Source: Lachnospiraceae bacterium NK4A179
GTDB taxonomy: Bacteria > Bacillota > Clostridia > Lachnospirales > Lachnospiraceae
Reading direction: 5' to 3'
Assembly (NCBI GenBank): GCA_000421045.1
Contig: ATWC01000007.1
Span: 47,475-111,474 of the forward strand
DNA: 64,000 bases
The translations under genes and the position numbers were made by a program. The stretch's first letter is position 1; every line of letters begins with the position of its first letter. Positions 8,168-15,906 of the stretch are shown here, piece by piece. The notes beneath the pieces were generated by a model. That model was given only the letters and a program-made list of their open reading frames with translations. It was not told where the DNA came from and searched no databases.

Positions 8168-8899
8168 TTAGATCCAGCCATCAAAACGAGAGCCACCGAA
8201 GCCGTAATTTCCAAAATAGGATCCATACCTGCCGTAAAGTCCGGTACTTCCCAATGACAGCTGACGGCTCTGCTGTTCCGCAGCTGAGCTGAGTCTCTGT
8301 GCAGCGGATCCTATGATTCTTGCAAAGGAGCCGTTTGTACCAAGCATTGACTTCACTTTGTCAAAACCGGCATTCTTGAACTCTTCCTCGTTTATGGACA
8401 TTCTGCCGTCTTTTCCTACAGAAATGCCTATTCCGCTGAGGCTTTTGGTCATTACTCCGGTCATCCTGGTCATGCTTCCTGCCGCACTGCTCACAGCCGC
8501 ATTCGTGGTCTTGTTTACCGCATCCAGTGTTTCATTATAATTTGTCACGAAATCACTGGCTGCCTTATATGCTGCATCCGCATCATATTTTTCCTCACTG
8601 GCAAAAAGACCCTCCTTGCCCGTATCTGTCAGTTTCTTTGCTGCCGCAGATAAATCGGTGCTCTCCTTAGAAACATTTGACAGACCACTCTGCTGTGTGT
8701 AGGTATTGTAATTATACTTATTGACAGCTGAGTTCTTCTGTGTGGAAGCAGTCTGATTATTCCTTCCATAATAGGATTTGAGTGCCTTAGCGTATGATCC
8801 GGTTCTCACACTTGAAAGCTGTGAAAGATTGCTATAAAGAGAACTGCCCGATCCGTACCCAAACAGACTGCCATAATTAAAACTGTTAAACCTGATCAT
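8168..8899 (-). CDS. FliD-like (flagellar hook-associated 2 type) protein
   Basis: A 243-residue protein; ATG 8899 chosen because GGAGG lies eight bases upstream. Residues ~110-210 follow the FliD C-terminal pattern: FVTNYNETLDAV (helical coat start), then GIGISVGKDGRMSINEEEF and a following helix. FliD caps flagellar filaments and leaves the cell through the flagellar type III exporter without a signal peptide. This protein is far shorter than FliD (usually >400 residues), has a Tyr/Gly/Ser-rich N-terminus and C-terminus, and has no flagellar genes near it. It is first behind LytTR site B. It could be an exported cell-surface or filament-associated protein rather than a true cap. Confidence 0.7.
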   Translation of the reverse strand: MIRFNSFNYGSLFGYGSGSSLYSNLSQLSSVRTGSYAKALKSYYGRNNQTASTQKNSAVNKYNYNTYTQQSGLSNVSKESTDLSAAAKKLTDTGKEGLFASEEKYDADAAYKAASDFVTNYNETLDAVNKTTNAAVSSAAGSMTRMTGVMTKSLSGIGISVGKDGRMSINEEEFKNAGFDKVKSMLGTNGSFARIIGSAAQRLSSAAEQQSRQLSLGSTGLYGRYGSYFGNYGFGGSRFDGWI

Positions 8900-8935
8900 C
8901 CCTTTCACCTCCTCTCCAAACAGGTATCTACTGTG

Positions 8936-9003
8936 ATTATCGTAAGTTTTTTCACTGAATCAAGTGCCTTTACGCGAACCGCATCTATTATGTTGTAAAC
9001 CGC
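8936..9003 (-). promoter_or_regulatory. LytTR-type direct repeat plus GATAAT -10 (site B)
   Basis: Minus strand GCGGTTTAC (8995-9003) and GCGGTTCGC (8974-8982), 21 bp apart; CTTGAT at 8959-8964 and GATAAT at 8936-8941 form a weak -35/-10 pair with 17-bp spacing. The repeat overlaps the very end of the upstream kinase gene region. Confidence 0.7.
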
Positions 9004-9005
9004 AC

Positions 9006-10412
9006 TTAAGCGCCCATCAGCATTATGTTGAGAATGAAATACAGCTTTCCATCTTTCTCTTCCTGCCTGATCTCAATGTCACCCTTGTATTTCGCAGCGA
9101 TATTTCTTATATTTTTAAGCCCATATCCATGGCCCGATTCATGTTTAGATGTTTCAGGCAGTCCGTCTTCTGTGATATATACTCTTCCCGGAATAATGTT
9201 TATGACATTTATGATAAATACCCGCTCCTTTTGAACCGATTTTATCCTGATCTCCGGATCTGACACTGATGAAGACGCTTCTATGGCATTTTGCAGAGCG
9301 TTTGTTAACACCACACTGATATCAAATGGATTGATTTCCAGACCATCCGGATATGCAAATGCGCTTTCAAAAGTGATCCCTTTTTTCTCACATTTTTCAG
9401 CCGTCTCTGACAACACTACATCCGTAACTGCATTCCCTGTTTTTATCATGGGCTGCAGGCTCTCGATATTCTCCCCAAGTTCCCTGATATAATCGGACAG
9501 TTCCTTGTTTTTTCCGTCTTCTGCAAGTCTTTCAATGACCGTCAGATGATTTCCAAAGTCATGGCGGATTCCCCTCATCCTGTCGTATATTTCCTCGATG
9601 TGTTCCACATGTCCGACCATATCACCAACCTGTTTTCTGGCAGAGTCCTTCACATACTCCTCTTCCTGCTTTTCCTTCAGTTTTTGGTAAAGCACGATCA
9701 CTGCAATGATCGGCACATAAGCCACCAGGCAAAAAAGAGCCCTGTATGGGTTTGCCGGTATGTTCTCTTTGATGCTTCCGTTTTCCATTCCGTCCATCCA
9801 TAGAAAAAAATAGGATGACATGATCGGTTTTACCAAAAGCAGGCTTGCCGCCGGCGCAAGCAGCAGGATCAACTCCTGCCATGTCAGTTCATCACGCTTA
9901 TACCGGTATGTCTTATGGAGAATCCTTATGACTGCATATAAGAGCATTAATGCAAGTCCGTACTGAACAGGATTCCATACAAAGAATTCAATGACGGTAG
10001 CCTCTATACTATGCTTATACCAATCGAATTTAAAAACAAGATCCCTCTCCCAGAAGCCTATTTCAGTAAACAGTTCTATAGACAGCCAACTTATCAGACG
10101 AAAAACAAAAAACAGAAAGACCTTCTGCACCGGATTTCTTCTGTCATCTAAAAGCCAGGCAATAAGAATTGCCAGAACTAAAAAAACGATAGTCAGGATC
10201 CTGTCCATCTCTTTGCTTGTTCCTGCATAGTTACAGACCAGCCACAGCGCATAGTACACTGCCGCAGATGCATAAACGGATCTTTTATTGCACATAAACG
10301 GCCTGAGCCAATATATAAGAAGAGCCACATTCAGCAGCATATACAGTTCAATAAGAACACGGATATACGCTTCCGCATATGACTGAAAATTATTAACCAG
10401 ATATTCCATCAT
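9006..10412 (-). CDS. AgrC-type sensor histidine kinase (GHKL)
   Basis: 468 residues: about six hydrophobic segments over the first ~240 residues, then a coiled linker and a kinase core. The H-box is GIRHDFGNH, the N-box NALQNAIEA and the G-box GHGYGLKNI, typical of the AgrC/LytS-like GHKL family that senses peptides or envelope state. It overlaps the LytTR response regulator stop by four bases (ATGA), so the pair is translationally coupled. No agrB or agrD-like gene is seen nearby, so the signal is unknown. It likely phosphorylates the regulator encoded at 10409-11149. Confidence 0.9.
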   Translation of the reverse strand: MMEYLVNNFQSYAEAYIRVLIELYMLLNVALLIYWLRPFMCNKRSVYASAAVYYALWLVCNYAGTSKEMDRILTIVFLVLAILIAWLLDDRRNPVQKVFLFFVFRLISWLSIELFTEIGFWERDLVFKFDWYKHSIEATVIEFFVWNPVQYGLALMLLYAVIRILHKTYRYKRDELTWQELILLLAPAASLLLVKPIMSSYFFLWMDGMENGSIKENIPANPYRALFCLVAYVPIIAVIVLYQKLKEKQEEEYVKDSARKQVGDMVGHVEHIEEIYDRMRGIRHDFGNHLTVIERLAEDGKNKELSDYIRELGENIESLQPMIKTGNAVTDVVLSETAEKCEKKGITFESAFAYPDGLEINPFDISVVLTNALQNAIEASSSVSDPEIRIKSVQKERVFIINVINIIPGRVYITEDGLPETSKHESGHGYGLKNIRNIAAKYKGDIEIRQEEKDGKLYFILNIMLMGA

Positions 10413-11149
10413 AGGCCTTCACTCCGTGTGTAATAGGAAAGATAAGCTTTTATAAGATCCTGATATTTTCCCCGGGCAACGGGGATTTCTGCATCACCCA
10501 CCCGGACGGACTTGGAATCATAGGATTTCACATAAGCCAGATTGATCAGATACGCCCTGTGAACCCGAAAGAAATCCTGACCGGAAATGCTTTCCAGTTC
10601 CGATATTCTCCCGTTATAGTCAACATTATCGTGATCCTTCATATGAAGAATTATCCGTCTGTCAAAGATTTCAGCATACACTATTTCCGACAGTATCACC
10701 TTTCTGTTTGAGCCACCTGATCTTACGGTTATGACATGGGCGGGATGTTTTTCATCCTCTTTCTCCGTGAGAGCTTTTTCAATATAACGGACTTCATCAG
10801 CCTGCTCAATCGCGCGTTTTATTACTTCCGTAATCCGTTTCTTTCCAAAAGGCTTTACGATATAGTTAAATGCCCCGACCTCAAAAGCCTTGAACACCTC
10901 TTCCTCAAGTGCCGTAACGAATACAATGACCGTCTTCTTTCCATCCGCACGTATCATCCTTGCAGCATTCATTCCGTCAATCCCCGGCATCTGTATATCC
11001 AGGAAAAGTATATCTGCGTCGAATCCGGGAGCCAGGATCCCCCTTGCATCAGCAAACACTTCGATCTCCATATCTCCAGCTACTTCCCTGACAGACTCCT
11101 CAATCAGTTCCCGTATTTTCTTATCATCATCACAAATTGCCAGCTTCAT
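10409..11149 (-). CDS. LytTR-family response regulator (AgrA/LytR type)
   Basis: 246 residues beginning MKLAICDDDK. ATG 11149 is chosen because AAGGA precedes it by seven bases and the receiver begins there; an extension to 11281 is unsupported. The receiver has the acidic pair at D7-D9 and phosphoacceptor D51 (FLDIQMPG). The C-terminal LytTR domain has VIYAEIFDRRI-like strands and FFRVHRAYLINLAYVKSYDSK. It binds paired direct repeats; copies lie in front of its own gene (site A) and at sites B-E. First gene of the kinase operon. Confidence 0.92.
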   Translation of the reverse strand: MKLAICDDDKKIRELIEESVREVAGDMEIEVFADARGILAPGFDADILFLDIQMPGIDGMNAARMIRADGKKTVIVFVTALEEEVFKAFEVGAFNYIVKPFGKKRITEVIKRAIEQADEVRYIEKALTEKEDEKHPAHVITVRSGGSNRKVILSEIVYAEIFDRRIILHMKDHDNVDYNGRISELESISGQDFFRVHRAYLINLAYVKSYDSKSVRVGDAEIPVARGKYQDLIKAYLSYYTRSEGL

Positions 11150-11182
11150 ATAACATCCTTCCTTTGGGCATACTATATCTAT

Positions 11183-11251
11183 ATTATCGGTTATTTCAGA
11201 CGCACTAATGATCACCGATACGTGAACCGCAGTTTTTTTGTTGTGAAATGC
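11183..11251 (-). promoter_or_regulatory. LytTR-type direct repeat plus GATAAT -10 (site A)
   Basis: Minus strand GCATTTCAC (11243-11251) and GCGGTTCAC (11222-11230), 21 bp apart, with GATAAT at 11183-11188, 34 bp from the proximal repeat edge. This indicates autoregulation of the two-component operon. Confidence 0.65.
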
Positions 11252-11254
11252 AAA

Positions 11255-11279
11255 GCGGGAAGGCTCTGTACCCTCCCGC
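11255..11279. terminator. GC-rich hairpin upstream of site A
   Basis: GCGGGA (11255-11260) pairs with TCCCGC (11274-11279), with a few further pairs inside. On the minus strand a short CTTTG follows, so it may be a weak terminator insulating the regulator operon. Confidence 0.5.
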
Positions 11280-11307
11280 ATTCCATACCTGATATGTTAC
11301 ATCAAAT

Positions 11308-11387
11308 GTAACTGTTCAGAACCCCCTGGGTTCTGACAGTTACGGCAGCCTGCAATTAAAGGTTTGCTTCGCAAACGGCAGGCTGCC
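11308..11387. repeat. Paired long hairpins (REP-like element)
   Basis: Two adjacent hairpins. The first pairs 11308-11324 with 11328-11343 (16 bp, one bulged T, three-base loop; core CAGAACCC/GGGTTCTG). The second pairs GGCAGCCTGC (11344-11353) with GCAGGCTGCC (11378-11387) and encloses a smaller hairpin GTTTGC-TTC-GCAAAC (11362-11376). A related GAATAGTTAC occurs near 11440. The architecture suggests a mobile or repeated palindromic element, not a simple terminator. Confidence 0.6.
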
Positions 11388-11460
11388 ATCGCTGAATTAG
11401 CTCTTTCATACGCCCTCAGCAGCAAGTGCTTCGGGCTGTACTGAATAGTTACCATCAAAT

Positions 11461-11766
11461 ACTATTTTAGTCCCGCAATATGCATTCTTGCCCGTTCCAG
11501 TATCTTTTCCAAAAAGTCATCCGGTATCTTCTCCGTTTGGTATGCTCTCTGTCTGATACTGCTCTTTCCGCTTCTCTCAAGAACTTTTTGCAGCCTATAC
11601 CCTATATTAATCATCGGGGTACATCCAGCCTACCACTGACCCGCTATATATTGATATGCTCTTTAGTTCTTTGTCTATTGGATATTTCATATAATCAGTT
11701 TCTTAACCCTTACAGCATAATATATACCAAGATAACGCTCTATCGTTCATCCCGGCGAATTTGAAT
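11461..11766 (-). pseudogene. Region of short gene remnants
   Basis: No intact gene. On the minus strand a 27-codon frame at 11607-11690 starts MKYPIDKELKSISIY, and after its stop another frame reads EKIPDDFLEKILERAR... to about 11470. Both look like protein fragments; the first resembles the N-terminus of a small hydrolase, but this is a guess. The stretch, with the adjacent hairpins, is a scar between the LytTR cluster and the HIT gene. Confidence 0.35.
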
Positions 11767-12234
11767 TTAGCGATTCAGCCATTCTTTTAGTCGAATAAAT
11801 ACCTCTTCCTTATCTTTAGCAGGTATTACCCCTCTCTTTTTCAACGCATAATGATGTCCAAACTCGCTATCAGTATAAATGCTCTCGTTTAGCATTACGG
11901 GCTTATCATATCTTGGCCTTACATGAATATGAATGTGAGGATTCGGTGCTGCCTCTTTATAGAAATTATTCATCAAGCAACTCCAATTACATAGAGTTGC
12001 GCCTAAAACAGTCTTTAAACACGCCTCCACTTTACAAACCAGATTGCGAAGCTCTTCCCATTCATCGTCTGTCAGCTCTGACATTGAACCGCAGTGACGC
12101 TTCAAGACCAAAATACATCGTCCAATATAATCCTGTTCATCTGAAAGGAAAACAGACCACGATTTACTTTCGTATAACTGAAACTGTTTTTCTTCTTCAG
12201 ACAGGTTGCACCAATCACAATTCCCATTCCCCAT
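11767..12234 (-). CDS. HIT-domain nucleotide hydrolase/transferase
   Basis: 155 residues with the histidine triad HIHIHVRPRY near residue 125. HIT proteins hydrolyse or transfer nucleotidyl groups from dinucleotides or AMP conjugates, with the middle His as nucleophile. An N-terminal CDWC pair may bind zinc as in other HIT members. ATG 12234 is chosen over GTG 12243 because AGGTG lies six bases upstream of it. It stands 63 bp behind the HepT gene on the same strand but is probably functionally separate. Confidence 0.88.
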   Translation of the reverse strand: MGNGNCDWCNLSEEEKQFQLYESKSWSVFLSDEQDYIGRCILVLKRHCGSMSELTDDEWEELRNLVCKVEACLKTVLGATLCNWSCLMNNFYKEAAPNPHIHIHVRPRYDKPVMLNESIYTDSEFGHHYALKKRGVIPAKDKEEVFIRLKEWLNR

Positions 12235-12297
12235 TCTTTTCACCTACAAATATCGATTTGTCATCGTCTATAAAACTGCAAGATAATTCTTTATTCT

Positions 12298-12540
12298 TTA
12301 TTCAGGTTGTATTTCTTCAATAGATGATAACCGCTCCAAGAGGTCCGGAATATCATATTTCAATGTTTCAAATACGATATTCAAATCAACATTCCCGTAA
12401 TCATGCACTATACGGTTCCTAAGGCCAATCAGTTCATTCCATGGTAATTCGTTTTCGCTTTCTCTGTATTCTGTAGAGAGTTTTTTGACATTCTCCGAAA
12501 TCTGGATCATCCTAAAGTGCGTGGAATATTCTAATTCCAT
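12298..12540 (-). CDS. HepT-like HEPN toxin (short)
   Basis: 80 residues with the HEPN RNase signature RNRIVHDYG (R-x4-H followed by Y), preceded by the LPWNELIGL helix typical of DUF86/HepT. HepT proteins cleave RNA and are silenced by AMP addition from an MntA partner. Compared with usual HepT (~110-140 residues) the first helix is missing or very short. The gene overlaps the 3' end of the MntA gene by 29 bp, which is the standard partner. Either a short subfamily or an N-terminal truncation. Confidence 0.8.
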   Translation of the reverse strand: MELEYSTHFRMIQISENVKKLSTEYRESENELPWNELIGLRNRIVHDYGNVDLNIVFETLKYDIPDLLERLSSIEEIQPE

Positions 12541-12991
12541 CCTTTAAAATCTCGCCTGTCAGTTCCAGATTATCCTTAAGCTGCTCAAGACTTAGTACAT
12601 CAACTTTCTTATGTAGCGCTGTCCTGAGTTTTTCAACCATGCCGTAAAACTTTAGTCCTTTTACATCTGATGAAATAAGCAAATCGACATCACTGGTTTC
12701 CACGGCTTTCCCTTTAGAATAAGAGCCAAACAAAATGCAATAATGAACCGGATATTCCGATAGAACATCCTCGCATTTTTCTTTTATATAGTCCAACTCC
12801 AGGATTCCGTGTTCTTCGTCTATCGGATTTATAGCACTAAGCCTATCAATAATATAGTTATATTTTAAAGAGCCGACCTTATCAGCATCGTTTTCATATG
12901 ATTTATATGATCTCAATGATATACCGAGTATCTCGGCCGCCTGCTGCTGGGTTAGTCTTTTTTCTTTTCTCAAGTCCTTAACCGTGCTCAT
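12512..12991 (-). CDS. MntA-like nucleotidyltransferase antitoxin with N-terminal HTH
   Basis: 159 residues: an XRE-type helix-turn-helix (residues ~5-35, LTQQQAAEILGISLRSYKSYE) fused to a minimal nucleotidyltransferase with GSYSKGKAVETSDVDLLI, the GSx10DxD motif, at ~90-107. MntA AMPylates and blocks HepT. The HTH fusion should let the antitoxin bind its own promoter, where a 16-bp inverted repeat lies. The start at 12991 follows GGAGGTGCAAC. Confidence 0.88.
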   Translation of the reverse strand: MSTVKDLRKEKRLTQQQAAEILGISLRSYKSYENDADKVGSLKYNYIIDRLSAINPIDEEHGILELDYIKEKCEDVLSEYPVHYCILFGSYSKGKAVETSDVDLLISSDVKGLKFYGMVEKLRTALHKKVDVLSLEQLKDNLELTGEILKDGIRIFHAL

Positions 12992-13015
12992 GTTGCACCT
13001 CCATTATCATCACGA

Positions 13016-13060
13016 TGCAATATTTGCACTTTATTGTCAATAAGAAGTGCAAATATTGCA
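13016..13060 (-). promoter_or_regulatory. Operator of the HepT-MntA operon
   Basis: A perfect 16-bp inverted repeat: TGCAATATTTGCACTT (13016-13031) and AAGTGCAAATATTGCA (13045-13060). Each arm is itself nearly palindromic (GTGCAA-AT-TTGCAC). A minus-strand TTGACA lies between the arms at 13035-13040. Likely target of the MntA HTH domain. Confidence 0.7.
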
Positions 13061-13130
13061 CTTCTTATTTATCTTTCGTTAATCGTAGTATTTCGGTAGT
13101 ATTTTTCTCGCAAAGTGCTCACACTTTTAC

Positions 13131-14426
13131 TTAAGATATACTGAATATGTCCATATTCCTGCCAATCCATTCAGTCATAGCCTTGTTTGTCCTGTACAGT
13201 TCCTCGTACTTATCTTTTCCTGCAAAGAAAGCTGTGGAAACAAATTGATTTGCCAATATCATATACGGAATAGCCTTCTTTTCCGCATCCGTCAATTTTA
13301 CAACACTGTCATATCCGTACATGATTTCTTTCATGACTTCAACCCAGGTATGTAACTTATCTTCGTTTTCTTCTTCAAAAGTCTCTGACAGTATGGCTGT
13401 TGCCGCATAACATGGATCAAATATCCGGGCGTTTTCCTCGCTTAGTTCAAAATCAATAAATCCCCACTTGTCCTTCGCCAGGATAATATTGCTCGGATTC
13501 GGATCCCTATGAATCACCTGGCGCGGCAAATCCCTATAGAGATCACAAAACTGCGCCGCATATTTCTCCATAGCTTCCGGATTCATATCGATTTTCCCCT
13601 TCAAGGCCGGGACCGCCCAATCCCTGACACTCTTTCCTAAGTCCGCTTCATCCGCAATCGTGTCTATCTTTTCAAGCGCAAGATCCAATTGTCCAACGAT
13701 TTCCCCGATAAAACGTGCTTTTTCTTTATAAGCGTCAAGATAAAGCCCGCTCGCCATAACTCTCTCGCCTTCAACCTTCCTTGTAAGCGTAAAGTATAGT
13801 TCTCCGACTGTAACATATTCTTTTCCGTCTGTAGTCGGAATAACCGACGGAGCAGTAAGTCCAACACTGTTAAGCGCTTTGGAAATCTGGGTTGCCTTCT
13901 TCACCGAGCCAAGATTTGCCGTATACTTAATCACCCTATTGCTTCCTACATACTTTGCAGAATCGCTGATCTCTCCGGTTTCCGGAAAGACGATATCCGA
14001 CACTTTCTCATCCTGAAGCCCCCAATTTACCAGCACTTCAGAAATCAACCTATTACTGACCATGATGTGTTCCTCCTGAAAAATATTAATTTTATAAGGT
14101 CTTTTTGCCTTATACTCCCGGAGGTACTGCGCCGGCGTATATCCGATCTCGCGGATAAAAGCTCTGTAGAAGCCCGAATATGTTTCGAAACCATACTCGT
14201 AAACCACTTCGTTTTTCTTTCGTTCCAAGCCTATCTCATAGATAACATACAAGAGTTTTCTCCTTAAAACGTACTGCATAACCGGTATTCCAACCGCTGA
14301 TTGGAACAATCTGTAAAAGTGAAAAACGGAATATCCCGCAACTTCAGCCAGTTCTTCCGCAGTAATGTCTTCTTTTATGTTGCTATCAACATAATCCAAT
14401 GTTTTCTGGATCATCTCCCTGACCAT
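13131..14426 (-). CDS. AraC-type HTH fused to an APH-like phosphotransferase
   Basis: 431 residues. Residues 1-110 are an AraC/XylS double HTH ending with the family signature GFYRAFIREIGYTPAQYLREYK. After a linker, residues ~130-420 form an aminoglycoside/choline-kinase-like fold with the catalytic loop HRDPNPSN (~315) and metal-binding GFIDFE. The kinase half probably phosphorylates a small molecule, and its binding may control the DNA-binding half. The start at 14426 follows AAAGGAGG. No frameshift separates the two halves, so it is a true fusion. The substrate is unknown; antibiotic resistance should not be assumed. Confidence 0.85.
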   Translation of the reverse strand: MVREMIQKTLDYVDSNIKEDITAEELAEVAGYSVFHFYRLFQSAVGIPVMQYVLRRKLLYVIYEIGLERKKNEVVYEYGFETYSGFYRAFIREIGYTPAQYLREYKAKRPYKINIFQEEHIMVSNRLISEVLVNWGLQDEKVSDIVFPETGEISDSAKYVGSNRVIKYTANLGSVKKATQISKALNSVGLTAPSVIPTTDGKEYVTVGELYFTLTRKVEGERVMASGLYLDAYKEKARFIGEIVGQLDLALEKIDTIADEADLGKSVRDWAVPALKGKIDMNPEAMEKYAAQFCDLYRDLPRQVIHRDPNPSNIILAKDKWGFIDFELSEENARIFDPCYAATAILSETFEEENEDKLHTWVEVMKEIMYGYDSVVKLTDAEKKAIPYMILANQFVSTAFFAGKDKYEELYRTNKAMTEWIGRNMDIFSIS

Positions 14427-14788
14427 ACGCAGTTTCCTCCTTTCTGTGATATTTCGTAGCTACACATCAATCATAATCTTCTATCGACTGAATAGTATTT
14501 CCGTTTTTGCTATTTATAAAATATCCGCGATCATCCACGTATAGCAGATAACCGCGGTATCATTCTACTGAAATCGCTTACCCCAGCAGACAAACAGTAT
14601 TTTATCATCTCTCAAAACCTCATAAATACTGAATTGTTGCACCTTCACGATTTGGCATATCTTTGCATATTTTGGCGTATTCTATCCGCCAAAAGGCAGG
14701 TCCATCTGAGGTATTTCCTGCAGCTCACCGTCATATTCCATGGAACGCGCCTTACAGCTTCCGTCAAGATTTCAAACACTTCCTATCA
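14427..14788. other. Intergenic stretch without a supported gene
   Basis: No gene is supported. It carries CCTTCACGATTTGG at 14642-14655, repeated at 27744-27757. At both places the minus strand reads a short peptide frame with PNREG just after an ATG, here stopping after 12 codons. A possible remnant of a small gene family. Confidence 0.35.
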
Positions 14789-15277
14789 TCAAAGACAGAG
14801 AAGTATTTTTTCTGCATTTTCAACTGCTGAATCCTTCCCGTTATCGATGCAGAGATCGTATCCATCCTTAGGCCATAAATATTTGAGAGAGGCTTCCGCA
14901 GAACCAGGACATCTGTCGCCCCTTGCCCTCTCTCTCTGACGGAGGATCTCAAGATCACAATATACTTTCACCGTCAATGCTTTACCTTCTTTTGCCACAT
15001 CCAGAAACATATCATAGATACGTTCACTGGTTATTGCATGATCAACAATAACAATCTTGCCTCTTCCTGTATATTCTTTGATATCCCTACACATGGCAGG
15101 CATGATCTCGTAAATATCATCCTCATATATCGTCTCTTTCGGATCCGTTATCATATAATCATCTATTGAAATGATAACTGCTTCCATATCTGCGTCTCCA
15201 AGCTGTTTTTTCAATTCTTTAGACAGTGTTGATTTACCGGCAGAAGACGGACCGTTAAGTAAGATTATATTTTTCAT
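14789..15277 (-). CDS. CPT-like P-loop kinase
   Basis: 162 residues with a Walker A loop GPSSAGKS at the N-terminus and a Walker B-like IVIVDHAI. The family includes chloramphenicol 3-O-phosphotransferase and related small kinases. ATG 15277 is chosen because GGAG precedes it by eight bases. It follows the GNAT gene by 16 bp in the same operon. The substrate is not readable; chloramphenicol is only one possibility. Confidence 0.75.
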   Translation of the reverse strand: MKNIILLNGPSSAGKSTLSKELKKQLGDADMEAVIISIDDYMITDPKETIYEDDIYEIMPAMCRDIKEYTGRGKIVIVDHAITSERIYDMFLDVAKEGKALTVKVYCDLEILRQRERARGDRCPGSAEASLKYLWPKDGYDLCIDNGKDSAVENAEKILLCL

Positions 15278-15293
15278 TAGTTTCACTCCATCA

Positions 15294-15755
15294 TCAAGAA
15301 CACTCTCTGATGCTCTCATCATAATTCAAGCACATTTCTTCCATACCAAACTCCCTTAATCCTGTATCAACAAACCCGACAGATTCGTACAAGCCTTTGG
15401 CCACACTGTTTCCCAGAGCCACCCCAGTATAGATTTTATCAGGATTGAACTTTTCTTTGATAAAATCCAGTCCTTGCAAAAGCGCCTGTCGGCCGTATCC
15501 TTTATTCTGATATCTTTGATCGATCATGAACTTCCACAATGTATAATATTGTTTTGCCTCGTAATATCCCATCATAATAAAGCCTACCGGAGTATCATCC
15601 TCATATACAGCAAACGGCCATGCAGTATCATGATATACATACGCCTGCGCCAAGGATTCAGAATTATCTGAGACAAAACCTTTTTGCTCTTCGCTTACGC
15701 TGAGGTTCAGTATGTCTTCTATGTTTTCTTTAGTAATCGTTCTTAAGTTGATCAT
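15294..15755 (-). CDS. GNAT acetyltransferase (spermidine/Blt-like)
   Basis: 153 residues with the GNAT acetyl-CoA loop RYQNKGYGRQAL (R/Q-x-x-G-x-G/A type) at ~80-91 and a NSVAKGLYESVGF helix typical of polyamine or small-amine acetyltransferases. The start at 15755 follows AGGAG. Its ribosome site overlaps the stop of the small upstream frame at 15766-15906, so the genes are coupled. Confidence 0.85.
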   Translation of the reverse strand: MINLRTITKENIEDILNLSVSEEQKGFVSDNSESLAQAYVYHDTAWPFAVYEDDTPVGFIMMGYYEAKQYYTLWKFMIDQRYQNKGYGRQALLQGLDFIKEKFNPDKIYTGVALGNSVAKGLYESVGFVDTGLREFGMEEMCLNYDESIRECS

Positions 15756-15765
15756 CCGATCACTC

Positions 15766-15906
15766 CTATTTAAAATAACTGCTTTCCTTACCCTGATATC
15801 CTCTTAGAACAACCACCATAGATATGGCAATGTAATCTGCTTCGCTGCGATATATTTTCTTATATTGCTCAATCGATGTGCTGCCTATCAAAAGTAGGTA
15901 CTTCAT
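15766..15906 (-). CDS. Small 46-residue protein coupled to the lipoprotein gene
   Basis: A 46-codon frame beginning MKYLLLIGSTSIEQYKK, with ATG directly following the TAG of the lipoprotein gene (no gap) and GGAGG four bases upstream. Its own stop lies inside the ribosome site of the GNAT gene. The tight junctions on both sides support translation. Residues ~27-36 are hydrophobic but too short for a clear span. Function unknown. Confidence 0.55.
   Translation of the reverse strand: MKYLLLIGSTSIEQYKKIYRSEADYIAISMVVVLRGYQGKESSYFK

Noticed and set aside
9006..11281. An Agr-type quorum system with agrB and agrD
   Set aside because: Kinase and regulator resemble AgrCA, but no agrB-like protease or small peptide precursor is visible within the cluster.
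10736..11311. A 191-codon plus-strand frame opposite the LytTR response regulator
   Set aside because: It runs antisense to a clear receiver-LytTR protein and has no start signal.
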